From positions 10,930,741 through 10,994,740 of the forward strand of contig OZ037768.1 of NCBI GenBank assembly GCA_964035545.1: a stretch of DNA of 64,000 nucleotides. Direction: 5' to 3'. Of the stretch, positions 47,801 to 58,673 are shown piece by piece. A program made the position numbers and the translations under genes. Origin of the DNA: Bugula neritina. Taxonomy: Eukaryota; Bryozoa; Gymnolaemata; Cheilostomatida; Bugulidae. Under the pieces are notes generated by a model. That model was given only the letters and a program-made list of their open reading frames with translations, was not told where the DNA came from and did no database searches. The first letter of the stretch is position 1, and the number at the start of each line of letters is the position of its first letter.

Positions 47801-50800
47801 TTTGTGGACAAATTGACTCACTTTCTCCAGGAAAAGTAAATTGTTTTGACTTAAATTTTCCTTGGTTATTTTAAAGCTTATCAAAAGTGGCCTCCTAATC
47901 TAATTTTTAGCTGAAACTAACTCAGTGTTTAAAACTAAAATGGTTTACACTTGTTACTAGTTTCACTTATTCACAAGCATCATTAAATGCTATTCTAGAA
48001 ATAATATGGGTTTGAATTAGTTATAGTATAATTATAAAATGAAGTAATAATTGTTTGCCCACAGTATTTGTTTAAACTCATGACTTCATTCAAAGGATGT
48101 ATTCATACAACTAGCTTATTATGTACTGTTACAGTATTATGTAACACATGTTGACACACATTACATTCTGTTTGGATGGTGATATATTGGGTCAAGCCTT
48201 CAACTAGCAGTTCTTGAACTTCATAGTTATTGCAAAATATAACTGAAGCTACTTACCAGAGGGTAAAAACTGCTGAATGAATACAAACTAAGCACAAAAT
48301 TTATTTAGCACATACATTATAATTTGAATCATAATTTAATTTTCATTCTTTGTTTACTATATTTAGATTTATATGTCCGAAGATGAAAGTTCTCACTTTC
48401 AGAAAAAAAGTTAACAGGACAAGATAAACTTTTATTGGCTTTGATGAAGCTGCGTCAAGATTTCCAGTTTCAAATGCTTGCTGGCCTTTTTTATATCTCT
48501 AAATTAAGTTACTGCAAACAAAGTTGATTGCTAACCTTCGAATCCATGTCAAAAGAGCAATCAAAAGAATAAAAGAGTTCAATATTTTAAATGGTCCTGG
48601 AGGTGTGAACTTGGTGTTGGCACCTCTATTAGACAAGATTATGATAGTTTGCTGTGCTCTCTGTAATCTACAGCCACCATTGGTGACTGATGAAATTTAG
48701 AATTTGAAGTAAAAATGTGTTATTTTTACCTGTGCCATTTTACTAGAAATCTATATCTAGCTTTTATATAATATTCTTATAATTTTTCATCATAGCAATG
48801 AATAAATTACATTGTTTCCACACTAATATTTCATATATTTATAGTTTATTTGAAAGCTTACGTTGTTTATTGTGGATGTTGACTGCTGCAGAAACTGCCC
48901 ACTATTTTCAAAATTTAAAAGGAAAACAAGTTCCTGGTGCAGAAGTGGCAGAATATGTAATACAATTTTTTAATCAAATTGAAGGTAAGAAATGGGGTCA
49001 TTTCAGCATTCATAAGCTGCACATAATAGCTTATGTGTATATTTATATGGTGTGGACTTGCTATTACTGCGAGCTACAATATTACCAGCATGGGTGGTTG
49101 ATTTAACCTCTTAGTAGTTCCCATGGCTCACATACAATACCATTCTAGTTGAATAGAATATTTACTATTGTAAAGTACAAGACAAATGACCAGAATATTT
49201 CATTTGTTAAACAGAAATTTTGTAATACTACTGTGGATTGGCTACTGTACATTAGCTAGATGTAGGCGGAGTCTACACTACTTAGCCATCCAGATGCATA
49301 TACTAAAGGGCCATTCAAAAACCAGCCAATCAGTCATGTACCAAATTCACAGATGTTTACTGCAAGCTTCCAATGCTAAACAATAACCCATTCAAGCTGC
49401 AACAACAAATAACTACTAAGCTGGCAGTTATGTAATAATTGGCCTTAAGTTGCAAAAGTGTACCAGGTCATTTTTCTAGACATGAAATTTTTAATTGCAT
49501 TTTATAAACACTTAATTTAGACATTTTAAAAATTCATTTCAAGAGTCATCAATTTAAGATATGAAATTAAATAATGCATGAAAAAAAAGTTGCACAACTA
49601 GCTTTTAGAAGCATGCATTTTGCAATTGAACTTGCAGAATTTTATATCAGTTACAATGGTAAGACATTGACCTGGTACACTTCGCTGATTGGCTGAGTTT
49701 TACATGGTCTATTCTATTGACATTAATGTGCTCCATTAGTTTAGAAAAATGTTTTAATTTTAGCTACATGTACCGTTTCATAATTTATAACAAATAAAAA
49801 AGCAATAAGCCTAGCCAGATGCTATCACCTTTAAAACAGAGTATAGTTTAATCACACTCACAGAGTCTGCAGTAATTTTAAACATTCTATTGACTAGAGT
49901 AGAGAGAGTATCTGTCCAGGGGTGAGTAGAAGGTTGCTTTGAGTTGAGGGAAACCAAAGTGCTGATAAGTTGACAGGAACTCTCGATCAGAGAGTCACTG
50001 TTGACACTGAGTATATCTGTCAACACTTTCACTATGTCGTGCTTCATCAGTAGTGTCACTCTCCTAGACCATAAGTGTTATGTTATTTATTTGCTCATTA
50101 CTATACAGTGTCTCACTAAGCTGCCAAGGGTCCCAAAATCTCGATTTGTGACATAGTAGAATTTACCAGATTTAACTAACGGATCCACAGCTTTGACAAT
50201 TACCAGAAAATTTCATTGAATGTAAGAGCGTATCAGCTATACTCACTTGACTTCACCCTGAACATAGGTGTTGAATATGTGGAGGGAGAGAACTCTATTC
50301 TGTAGAATAGTAGATGTCCGCGCCACATACACCAGGTTGATGGTGAAGGTCTCCAGAGAGTCAACTTCCTGTCTGACGCTAAGCAGAAATGCCACATCAT
50401 GGTGGATATAAATGCTAATGCATCACTTTATCATAATAACTCAATTCCTGACAACAAATACTTAACCACAAACATAACTCACAAATGCTAGAGTATGGAC
50501 ACACTTTGTAGAAAGAAAACAACATTTTCACAAAACAAATCGTGTGACTGAAAAGGGTGAGTTTCACTTATGTCGTTTTTCCAGAATGTATTCATTAAAC
50601 TCACTTAAATTTATTTTAATTGAACAAAAGATTCTTTTGATTTAAATGTTAATTCAAACTTAAAGTTGCAAAGCACAGCAGCAGCAAATGTTTTTAGAAG
50701 TTCAACTGAACAAATAAATTGACATCAAATAAAAATTGACTGTAGTACTATCAATTTATACATATACTGGCAGCCACTACTGCAACAAAGCTCTCGCATA

Positions 50801-53800
50801 ATTTACTTTTCATCAAGTGTGTTTTCAGCATTCCCTTTTTGCTATGAATGTTTGAACTTAATAGAAAGCTATGTTTGAAGAGATGCCTTTTTAGGTGGAT
50901 GACATGATTTTTAAAAACCAATAAAATTTAGCATGATTATTTCAAATCTTATCTTTCTTAATAAGGTTACAAATGGAAAAGATGTTGCATAATTATCTCC
51001 CTTCTCTTAACTTCTCTGCTTATTAAACACAATTATATACACATATGTGAATACTGTACAATTTATACCTTACCTATTAGAGTTGATGAGATTTTTAAAG
51101 CAAGTAAGAACTTTAGTAAGTATTCCATTGTCATCACAGATCTGCACATATAAACAAATCATTGTATACATCACACATTCACTTCAGTTTATCTTATTCT
51201 CATAATACAAGTGATATTAGTTATACTTTCAAATGTTAATGTTAAAATGACATGCATTATTTAACAAAAACATACTAACTTACCTACATTCAGTCCACAA
51301 TAGCAACTCAACACTAATTAGCAGATTATAAATTCAGGGCAAGCACTTAGACATACTTTGCTCACATCTATTTAGCTTCTAGTATATACTGCACACATTG
51401 ATTAGTCATGCTTATTCATAGTGGTAATCCCTGTGAGAACCTATTTAGTTGTTTATGAGATAGGTATTTTCTTGTCCGAAGCCCTGTTCAAACTTTAAAA
51501 ACTATGCAAACACAATCAATAAAACAATTTTCTAGCTTGATTTAAGCCTTCGATTATTAGCAAAAACCTATTTTATACCACTAGTAATAGTTTTAATGAG
51601 CTTCAACAATTTTTCAAAATGTATAACTGAATTCTAAAAGGTGTTTGTAAATAAATTGAAAGTAAAACAGATAGACTTTACTGCAAATCCCATATGCAAG
51701 CTAAAACAAAACAGCCATAAATACGGAACCTTAGCTGATTTAGTACGAAATGATATATAGGTACGGTGGATTTCAGGGACATACATCGAGCAATTCATGG
51801 AGGTAATTGAATCCTTTTTCCCACCACATCTCTTCACAGTTGGCTATGTGGTTAGTGGTGAATATGGTGAAGCAGTCAAGGATGTGGTATAACAGATCAT
51901 CATGTAGGTTGACTGTATTTACCAAGTAGCACAAGCTCTTCACTATACCATCTCTTTTCATTTCATACTTCAAGCTGTGCAATAACAGATGCATCATAGA
52001 GTTGAAACAAAAAAACTGTCTTAACAGTTAATCGAATTTAAACTTCAGCAGTAATGAGTGGACAAACCATTTTAGTGATGCCTTAGATTTAAGAAATAAG
52101 ATTTTGCATTACAAAATATATACATATGTAAAACATAAATGAAAATGGTTTAGAAATGAGAGATCAAAAAAGGAAGATCAAAGCAAAGCTTTTTCTAGTA
52201 ATAAGCTGAACATTTGCATTCATAAAGGAGAACAAAACCATTTAGATCCAACCTTTACATCTGGTTGAGCAAAAACATTGTAATGAAAACATTACGGTGT
52301 TCAGTTTTGAATCAGAAATAGTTATAGTACGTAGAGTAGCTTAATGTATAATATGAGTCATGAATAGTGAACTGGATCACACAGTCATGTATGGTGTAAT
52401 TTATAATACTGTATAAAATGAGTCATGTGTAGTATAATGAGTAATATACAGAATGAGTCATGTATAATATAATGAGTAATATACAGAACGAGTCATGTAT
52501 AGTATAATGAGTAATATACAGAATGAGTCATGTATAATATAATGAGTAATATACAGAATGAGTAATGCAGAATATAATGAGTAATATACAGAACGAGTCA
52601 TGTATAGTATAATGAGTAATATACAGAATGAGTCATGTATAGTATAATGAGTAATATACAGAATGAGTCATGTATAATATAATGAGTAATATACAGAATG
52701 AATCATGTATAGTATAATGAGTAACACATGTATAGTGTAATATATCTTGTAGAAGTCCTATGCAGTATGATCACAGCTAGAATCATAGACAACCTACTTG
52801 CTGCTCTGCTGGACAAGCTGGTGTATACACTGAGTTATCAGCACCCTTCTATCATGGTTAGTTGTAACATTGAGAAGACGAACCAGTTTAGGTATGAGCT
52901 GGTGATGATAGTCTAACTGTTCAGCTTCATGCTTCATATTCAGTTGTTGCTATGTAAACACAGTAGATATTGAGTATAATTACACCTGAATGCACACCAC
53001 AGATTGTTCTCTGGTGGTTCAAGGTTCTGGTTGATCAGAATTAACCACTTAATTCACATGAGTTGACAAAGACTTTCGATGAACTATAAAAGTGAAGCAA
53101 AAAAGGAGATATGGCAGTACCAATGTGATAACAGAAAAGAGCAAATTTTATATTGTAGTCAGAATTAATGTTCAACAGGAGATGAAGATCTAAAGTTGAT
53201 GGCAAATTTCCAGATAAAAAAATAATACTCTTTGAGTTGCTAAAACTTTCCAAAAACCTAAAAAAAAATCTTATATAACTGTCAACCATTCATGGCTCGG
53301 TGCCTCGACTAGCTACAGTGCTATTGCGCCATAGGCCCTGTCATTTTGTTTATTTTTTCTCAATTAATTTTTTCCCGACTGCGACAAAATAAAAACAAAA
53401 AACAAAAAACAAAAAAACTGAGACCTGGCAAATATTGAGTGAAAAACCAAGAATGGTTTACCACCCGACTCCCATTATTCATCGGCTAGAAACTGCTCAA
53501 CAGACAGAATAATGATGAGAATTATAATTCTATCAAAAATCTAAGTAATCACCAGCTTACAAACGAGAAGGTAAAGAAATTGAACGTACAAGGATATCTA
53601 ATTTGCGGGTGGCAGCTAGACCAGTTGTGATGAGCTCTTGTGAGATGTAGACATCAGTATCTGAAGAAACATCAATGAGCTCCACGCCATAACTTGTTTC
53701 TCCAATGTACTTGGCAGGTCTTTTCTCCAACACCTAATATAACAAAAGGATAAAGGTCAATGTTGAATGTTTCATAAGGAAATTTTAGAATTTCCCAGTT

Positions 53801-54857
53801 TTCGCTAGATCATAATTTAGGGTGAGGTTTCATGAGAATATCAATTCATTATAAGACTTATTGATAGAATGGCTGTAAATAGAAGCGCGAACTAAATTGT
53901 CAAAAAAAATAATTCATGCAACAAATCTCTAATTAATGACATAAATTATTTGCATGTAGCCAACCACTCCACATTGTAGGATAAAAAGCTCACTAGATGC
54001 ATAGCATAGATATAGTAGTTTAAAATTTTCATAGATATTATTTAAACAAACCAGCAAATTAGGAATATATAAAATACCCTTGTTCAGTACAATTAAGTGT
54101 CTTTTTGCGAAACTGAGTTATTCACAATAAAACCAATCACTTGACGCCTACATCTCCAATAGTTTAACTCTACATTAGAACAACCACAAGCCTCACCTGA
54201 GCATAGAGACATTCTGACTGACCACATTTCTCCCACAGGAAATTACCAGAATTAACGGACCACTCAGCTTCAACAGGCATTACAGATGCCAAGTAGCACT
54301 CTATAGCTTGGTACGGCAAATCTTTCAGCTCTGGTAGAGATGGGGGTGGTGCAGATACCTCGGAGATAAGTTCAGTAAACAATAAACCATAGTCTATGGA
54401 TAACAACTGTAATTTGGTCTCCATACATGACATGATAACACATCGGCACCACCTAGCACAAAGAGAATAATATGTACACATATAGTATACATATAGTATA
54501 CACACAGTGTATACACAGAACACATACAGTATATACATAGTAGACACACAGTATACATACATTCAGACATACATATCCATAAGCATTACAAAACAGCCGC
54601 CTTCCTCTCGGCGTTATAGAATACGCAACATCAGATATCAGCAAATTCAAAGGTCCAGTGTGAAACCCAGGACAGAAACCCATTCAAGAAAAAAATTAAA
54701 TGATAATGAACAAAGCACCGGAGCTATTTTAATACAGTACCTTTTATCCTCATCAGGATATCGAGCTACACAGAGACTCCGTAGTGTTTTGTTTTTAAGC
54801 TTTTGTTTTCCTTTACTTTTCATTGTGAGCTGCAAATTATCCTCCAGGTCTCTCAAC
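41811..54857 (-). CDS. Extended-Tudor / ARM-HEAT-like / CS-domain protein, 3' 702 codons (5' end not found)
   Basis: Sixteen in-phase exons (minus): 54857-54741, 54452-54197, 53733-53590, 52949-52798, 51974-51785, 51141-51074, 50378-50247, 50063-49862, 45760-45660, 45561-45442, 44446-44360, 44157-44032, 43809-43659, 43059-42960, 42696-42555, 41832-41811. Counting from the first visible residue, ~25-165 is one extended Tudor domain (SLCVARYPDEDKRWCR, SIDYGLLFTEL, LPYQAIECYL, YGVELIDVSS, ELITTGLA). ~173-500 is Leu-rich helical repeat like ARM/HEAT. ~525-605 is a CS/p23 domain (PPILWWECSQFLMIHVQI, FEFKLGPLYEKIV, ALWSKLM). An acidic tail (EEEESDEADE) ends DFFNI. Tudor plus CS recalls TDRD12 and other piRNA-pathway proteins, but I know none with ARM-like repeats between them. 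A role with dimethylarginine-marked Piwi partners is inferred. Confidence 0.82.
46004..47082 (-). repeat. Left inverted arm of the transposon
   Basis: This is the reverse complement of 48637-49713. Only scattered point differences are visible; three of 102 residues differ in the arm ORF. Confidence 0.95.
47186..48690 (+). pseudogene. Internally deleted DDE_4-type transposase (ISL2EU-like)
   Basis: Block 1, ~47186-47525, encodes a Ser/Lys-rich lead ending TKFYTGIPTRSLYYFLAR, then a donor GTAAAA. Block 2 starts after an acceptor near 48367 with FICPKMKVLTFRKKV and, after a +1 shift, LTGQDKLLLALMKLRQDF and QMLAGLFYIS. It then jumps straight to KLIANLRIHVKRAIKRIKEF, ILNGPGG, CCALCNLQPPLVTDEI and a stop at ~48700. 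N- and C-terminal signatures of DDE_Tnp_4 transposases of the ISL2EU/PIF-Harbinger type are present. The DDE catalytic core between them is missing, so the protein is dead. The frameshift and the deletion are visible directly. Confidence 0.75.
48637..49713 (+). repeat. Right inverted arm of the transposon
   Basis: It starts inside the transposase C-terminal codons (IMIVCCALCNLQ). It contains the ORF 48798-49106 with an exon-like core bounded by TATAG and GTAAGA. Confidence 0.95.
48798..49106 (+). CDS. 102-codon ORF in the transposon arm, mirrored at 46921-46613
   Basis: Inside the ORF, ~48842-48985 looks like an exon. An acceptor TTTATAG precedes SLRCLLWMLTAAET, then FQNLKGKQVPGAEVAEYVI and FFNQIEG, followed by the donor GTAAGA. 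The left arm carries the same ORF on the minus strand with three substitutions. I do not recognise it. It may be a second exon set of the element or a captured host exon. The flanking parts of the ORF read like intron sequence. Confidence 0.35.
   Translation: MNKLHCFHTNISYIYSLFESLRCLLWMLTAAETAHYFQNLKGKQVPGAEVAEYVIQFFNQIEGKKWGHFSIHKLHIIAYVYIYMVWTCYYCELQYYQHGWLI
52378..52726. repeat. Minisatellite, ~35-bp unit, ~9 copies
   Basis: The unit is AATGAGTCATGTATAATATAATGAGTAATATACAG with few substitutions (TAGTAT/AATATA, AACGAG/AATGAG). The copies are head to tail with no unique spacers. It lies in an intron of the Tudor/CS gene. Confidence 0.92.
53285..53470. repeat. GC-richer insert with AAAAC tract, probable retroelement scrap
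   Basis: CTCGGTGCCTCGACTAGC, GCGCCATAGGCCCTG and CACCCGACTCCCATTATTC stand out in composition from the AT-rich intron. They surround an A-rich tract of AAAAC/AAAAAAC at about 53391-53419. There is no second copy in the window, and its class is unknown. Confidence 0.3.
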
Positions 54858-55483
54858 CTATAACACAGAGATGTGATTAAATTTATCTCTAAACCTGATG
54901 CTAGTATAAAGTGTATTGAGATGTAAAATTTTCGGGATTTATTTCTGTAAAAGTATGAAAATAATTGCCAAAATGAAAGATATGATAAATCATTTATTAT
55001 TGCGTCATATTGTAGCAGCTTACAAAGGCCACTATTTTCATCATCACACTTTATGATAAACAAATGATGCCACACAATAAAGAGTAAGTTTGTTTAAACA
55101 ATAGATGACGTGTTTTCATTATAAATCGGAAAGAGCTGCTTATCATTATGTTGGTGTAAAAGGAACAAGTGTTGAACACAACAAGATCAATAATTTTTGA
55201 TGAAATGTTGAATAGTAAAAGTGATTGAATGAGAAGTATTGGGTGTTAGTATTATTGGCAAGCATGATGCTACTTCACCTATTTAATGTATTTAAACTGT
55301 GTGATACTAGTATACCATATTATGATATAAAGTATATAGAACATAGGAGAATATAGAAGAATACTTGTAAATAAAAATAGCACAGAGTAAATATTCTAGT
55401 TGGTTAGAAGATGAGAAGGACACATGCTCACTCTAACATTCATCTGCCATTTAAATCAATTCAGGTAAGTCTAACTAATGCTA

Positions 55484-55615
55484 CTTAATATGTATCTGCA
55501 TGCTACCTAAGGGTACCTGCATGCTACCTAATATGTACCTGTATGCTACCTAATATGTACCTGCATGCTACCTAATATGTACCTGCATGCTACCTAAGGG
55601 TACCTGTATGCTACA
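55484..55615. repeat. Minisatellite, 21-22-bp unit, ~6 copies
   Basis: Units alternate between ATGCTACCTAATATGTACCTGC (22 bp) and ATGCTACCTAAGGGTACCTGC (21 bp). One unit carries GTATGC in place of GCATGC. Confidence 0.9.
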
Positions 55616-56373
55616 ATGCCTTGTGGGCATGTTGCAGATAGTTTACAAATCAATTTTACATTAGTAATTTTTGATTAGCACAGTATTTTGCTGTTACACA
55701 ATTTTAATCTTGATACTTAATGCTACACCGGCACACCTATAAACATTTTGACTGAATTCAATCAAAAGCCTTATAAAACCTGAAAAACTTCCAAAAGATG
55801 AGCAGAAGTCTTTGAAAACTCAGTGAGTAAATGAGTAAAAGTGCCTCAGAAGACAGGTATGGTATTTTAATTCTAACATAAACAAGGCCAACGTCATCAC
55901 AGTACACCAATTGTATTAACCGAGTAGTTTTTATAGAGAAGTTTGTATATCAGAGCTCTGAGCTTTGCAAATAAAATTGAAATATATAATCAATAGATTA
56001 TCAAATGGCTTCCTGTAGTTAGCATCATAATACACAGTAGCGTTGGCAAGGCTGGAGGTAAGCTGTACGTAACCAGCAGCATAACAGCTCAGTCAATAGG
56101 ACCAGCAACGCAGGGAAGGTAAGAAAGCATTTGTAGGTGTAACATTATTCTCTAGAATAACACTTGTTTTTAACTAACAATATATTTAGTAACCTTGACA
56201 ACAGAACTGTGTACTGTAGGTAAATTAGCCTACAGAAATACCGGTCTAGCAGCGGCTATAGTTGGCTACTAAACAGCATAAACCGTTACGATATAAATAT
56301 GAAAAATGAGTTAGATGTGAAAATTTGTCACCTCCTTTGAAACAGATAAAAGGCATTTAACTTAAATATCATA

Positions 56374-56523
56374 TATAGTAATATAGTAATATAGCAATAT
56401 AGCAATATAGCAATATAGCAATATAGCAATATAGCAATATAGCAATATAGCAATATAGCAATATAGCAATATAGCAATATAGCAATATAGCAATATAGCA
56501 ATATAGCAATATAGCAATATAGC
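56374..56523. repeat. Octamer tandem repeat (AATATAGC)n, ~18 copies
   Basis: Starting as AATATAGT units and becoming perfect AATATAGC units, this tract is about 150 bp long and ends at AGCGCATG. Confidence 0.95.
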
Positions 56524-58673
56524 GCATGTTCATTTATGACAATGGTGTTTCTCAGTTATATTGGATTTATTTTTGGGTTTGGAGTGCAAGTATAACACAC
56601 CAATTTTGAAAACCATAACTCGGTGTTGATTTACTAGGGAAAAAAGTCCTGTGAATAGCTGAAAAAGTTCAGGTGAAAATTTGTATAATAAGCTGTTTTA
56701 ACCTCAATAATTTTAATCTAACAGAGTTTCTAATCGCAAACAAATTCTTTACCTACGAACTGTCCTAACAGCCTATAGCCTATACTCAATAGCTGATTTA
56801 AGTAGTAACTATGATAGGAAAAGTGCTGTTCAAAAATATTCCAATATTCTCACTGCAAGCAACAATCATAGTTGACCAATAAGAAGGCAATTAGGCATTT
56901 TCTGCCATACTTGCATCAACATATAATTGGTTGAATTCACTAATTGATTTAGCATAAAATACTAACACAATGTAGTGTGATTCATTAATAATTAACAAAA
57001 TATCAGTTGTATGTGTGCATCATTTGATTAAATATTCATTCCTGATGAGTAGCTTAATACTGGGTAGAGAAGCTTATGAAACAAGTTAGAATGCTCAGCC
57101 AATCAACACTCACACACAACAACCAATAAAATTGATTCACGGCTGAATACAAAAATATCTCAATTTGCTAAATTATTGGATGATATCCTAGCAGCTATAT
57201 GTTTATCATCCATGGAGTGCACTTGATTCTTAACAACATTCACACTGATTAGTATCTAGTGAGTGTCATCAAAGATATTAATTTAATAATTACATATCAT
57301 AGATATTACTAGCACAATAATTACAATTGATAATGAGTACTTAATAGTCTTATTTATTTTTAAACCTAATGATATTACAAAACAAAAATTAAATTAATTA
57401 TTAGTCTAAAAAATATTTTATTGGTAGTTTCACTAATAAATTAACCTCAGAAAGAATGAAAAAGATTAAATAAAACTGTTTCTATAATAATATACTCAAG
57501 TCTGCGACAAGTCTGCATATAGAAATCATAATTGAAAAAAAGTTTGGTGAACAGTCAACAATTCAATTAATTATAATTTGGTTTACTTTCTTCAATTATT
57601 TATGTTCATTATCTTCATACTTCATACTAATTTAAACTAGACAATCATATAGATGCCAATTGAGCTGAAACCTGGTTGACTTGGATTCAATCAAAACCTT
57701 GAAATTAATCAGATGATCTTTAAAATATCTAAACCTGTCGTAGCCGGACCATTCAATGAAAGCCATCTCTAATAACTAAACCTTGATCGCTGTTACCATT
57801 GAACTATAAGGTTATAGTTTCAGTTCAGTGGCTGTTACCAACGGCTTTTTAAATTTAAAACTCTTAATTTTTGAAAGTTTGGAAATTTATATACTAAAAG
57901 TATTCTAAATAGTAAAAGTTAATTAGAGCTTAATATTTCACCTATCTCGTGATGGCCACACAATTCCAACAAGCAACAATTTAATAATCAAAATCTAGAT
58001 CTTAGGAATAGGGTTGGCTAATGTCCTCGAAGCTACAACTGTTCAAGCAGCTTAATCACATCAAAGATAATTATTCTTCTGTGAGGCACATTCTGTTGTA
58101 CATATCAATGGAATGATGTAGATAATTACTAAATTCACTTCTATTTAAATTATTTTACATATATGCAACTCCATAAATTTGGTTCCAACGTTCTAATTGC
58201 TACAATGAAACTAGAGAGCTAAAAATCTATTTTGCTATCTTTTCATGGCACAATACACTACTAAAATCTTTATTTTACTTGTTAAAAAACCTAGTGATTA
58301 TAAATAATTATTGATAAAATAATTGACCTTAGCATGACTGTACCAATAACAGTAGCACTAGCTAATATAGTGGAAATAAATAGAATCTAGCATCTCTAGT
58401 GTATTTACCTGTATTGATAGCAAAGGATCTTACACAAAGATTCAGCAAAGTATTGACTATTTACACAAAACCATCACGTCATTGGCTTTCATGAATTTAC
58501 CAATAATCAATGGTTACAGGTACCCTGTGTACGTTTGCAGATATTCACATAATGCATTCAGAGCTAGTAGAAACTGGCATGGAAAAGTATCATTAGTTGA
58601 TATTAGCTTTAGCAGAGTCAATTATTTTTATAAGTAGATAGTTTCAGTAGTAACTTGTATAGTTATTTTGACT

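Larger units (their letters stand above)
46004..49713 (+). mobile_element. DNA transposon with 1.08-kb inverted arms, ISL2EU/DDE_4-like
   Basis: 46004-47082 (1079 bp) and 48637-49713 (1077 bp) are near-identical reverse complements; the 2-bp difference is one small deletion in the right arm. They flank a 1554-bp centre with transposase remnants. The outermost matching bases are AATAGACCATGTAAAAC at the left and its complement at the right; no clear target-site duplication is visible. The arms contain the transposase 3' end and a further exon-like ORF. The element sits in an intron of the Tudor/CS gene between exons 50063-49862 and 45760-45660, with transposase sense opposite to the host gene. 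Confidence 0.85.
54858..58673. other. 3.8-kb region between Tudor/CS gene and TRIM gene; 5' exons expected here
   Basis: The missing 5' part of the minus-strand Tudor/CS gene should lie in this region, perhaps with a promoter shared divergently with the TRIM gene at 58674. I could not find a phase-2-ending coding exon with convincing splice sites. It holds two tandem repeats, at 55484-55615 and 56374-56523. Confidence 0.4.

Noticed and set aside
52378-52726. CRISPR-like regular repeat
   Set aside because: The units are head to tail with no unique spacers, in an animal intron; it is a minisatellite.
54507-54863. 118-codon plus-strand ORF
   Set aside because: It is the shadow of the minus-strand Tudor exon at 54741-54857 plus a repetitive ATAC-rich intron.
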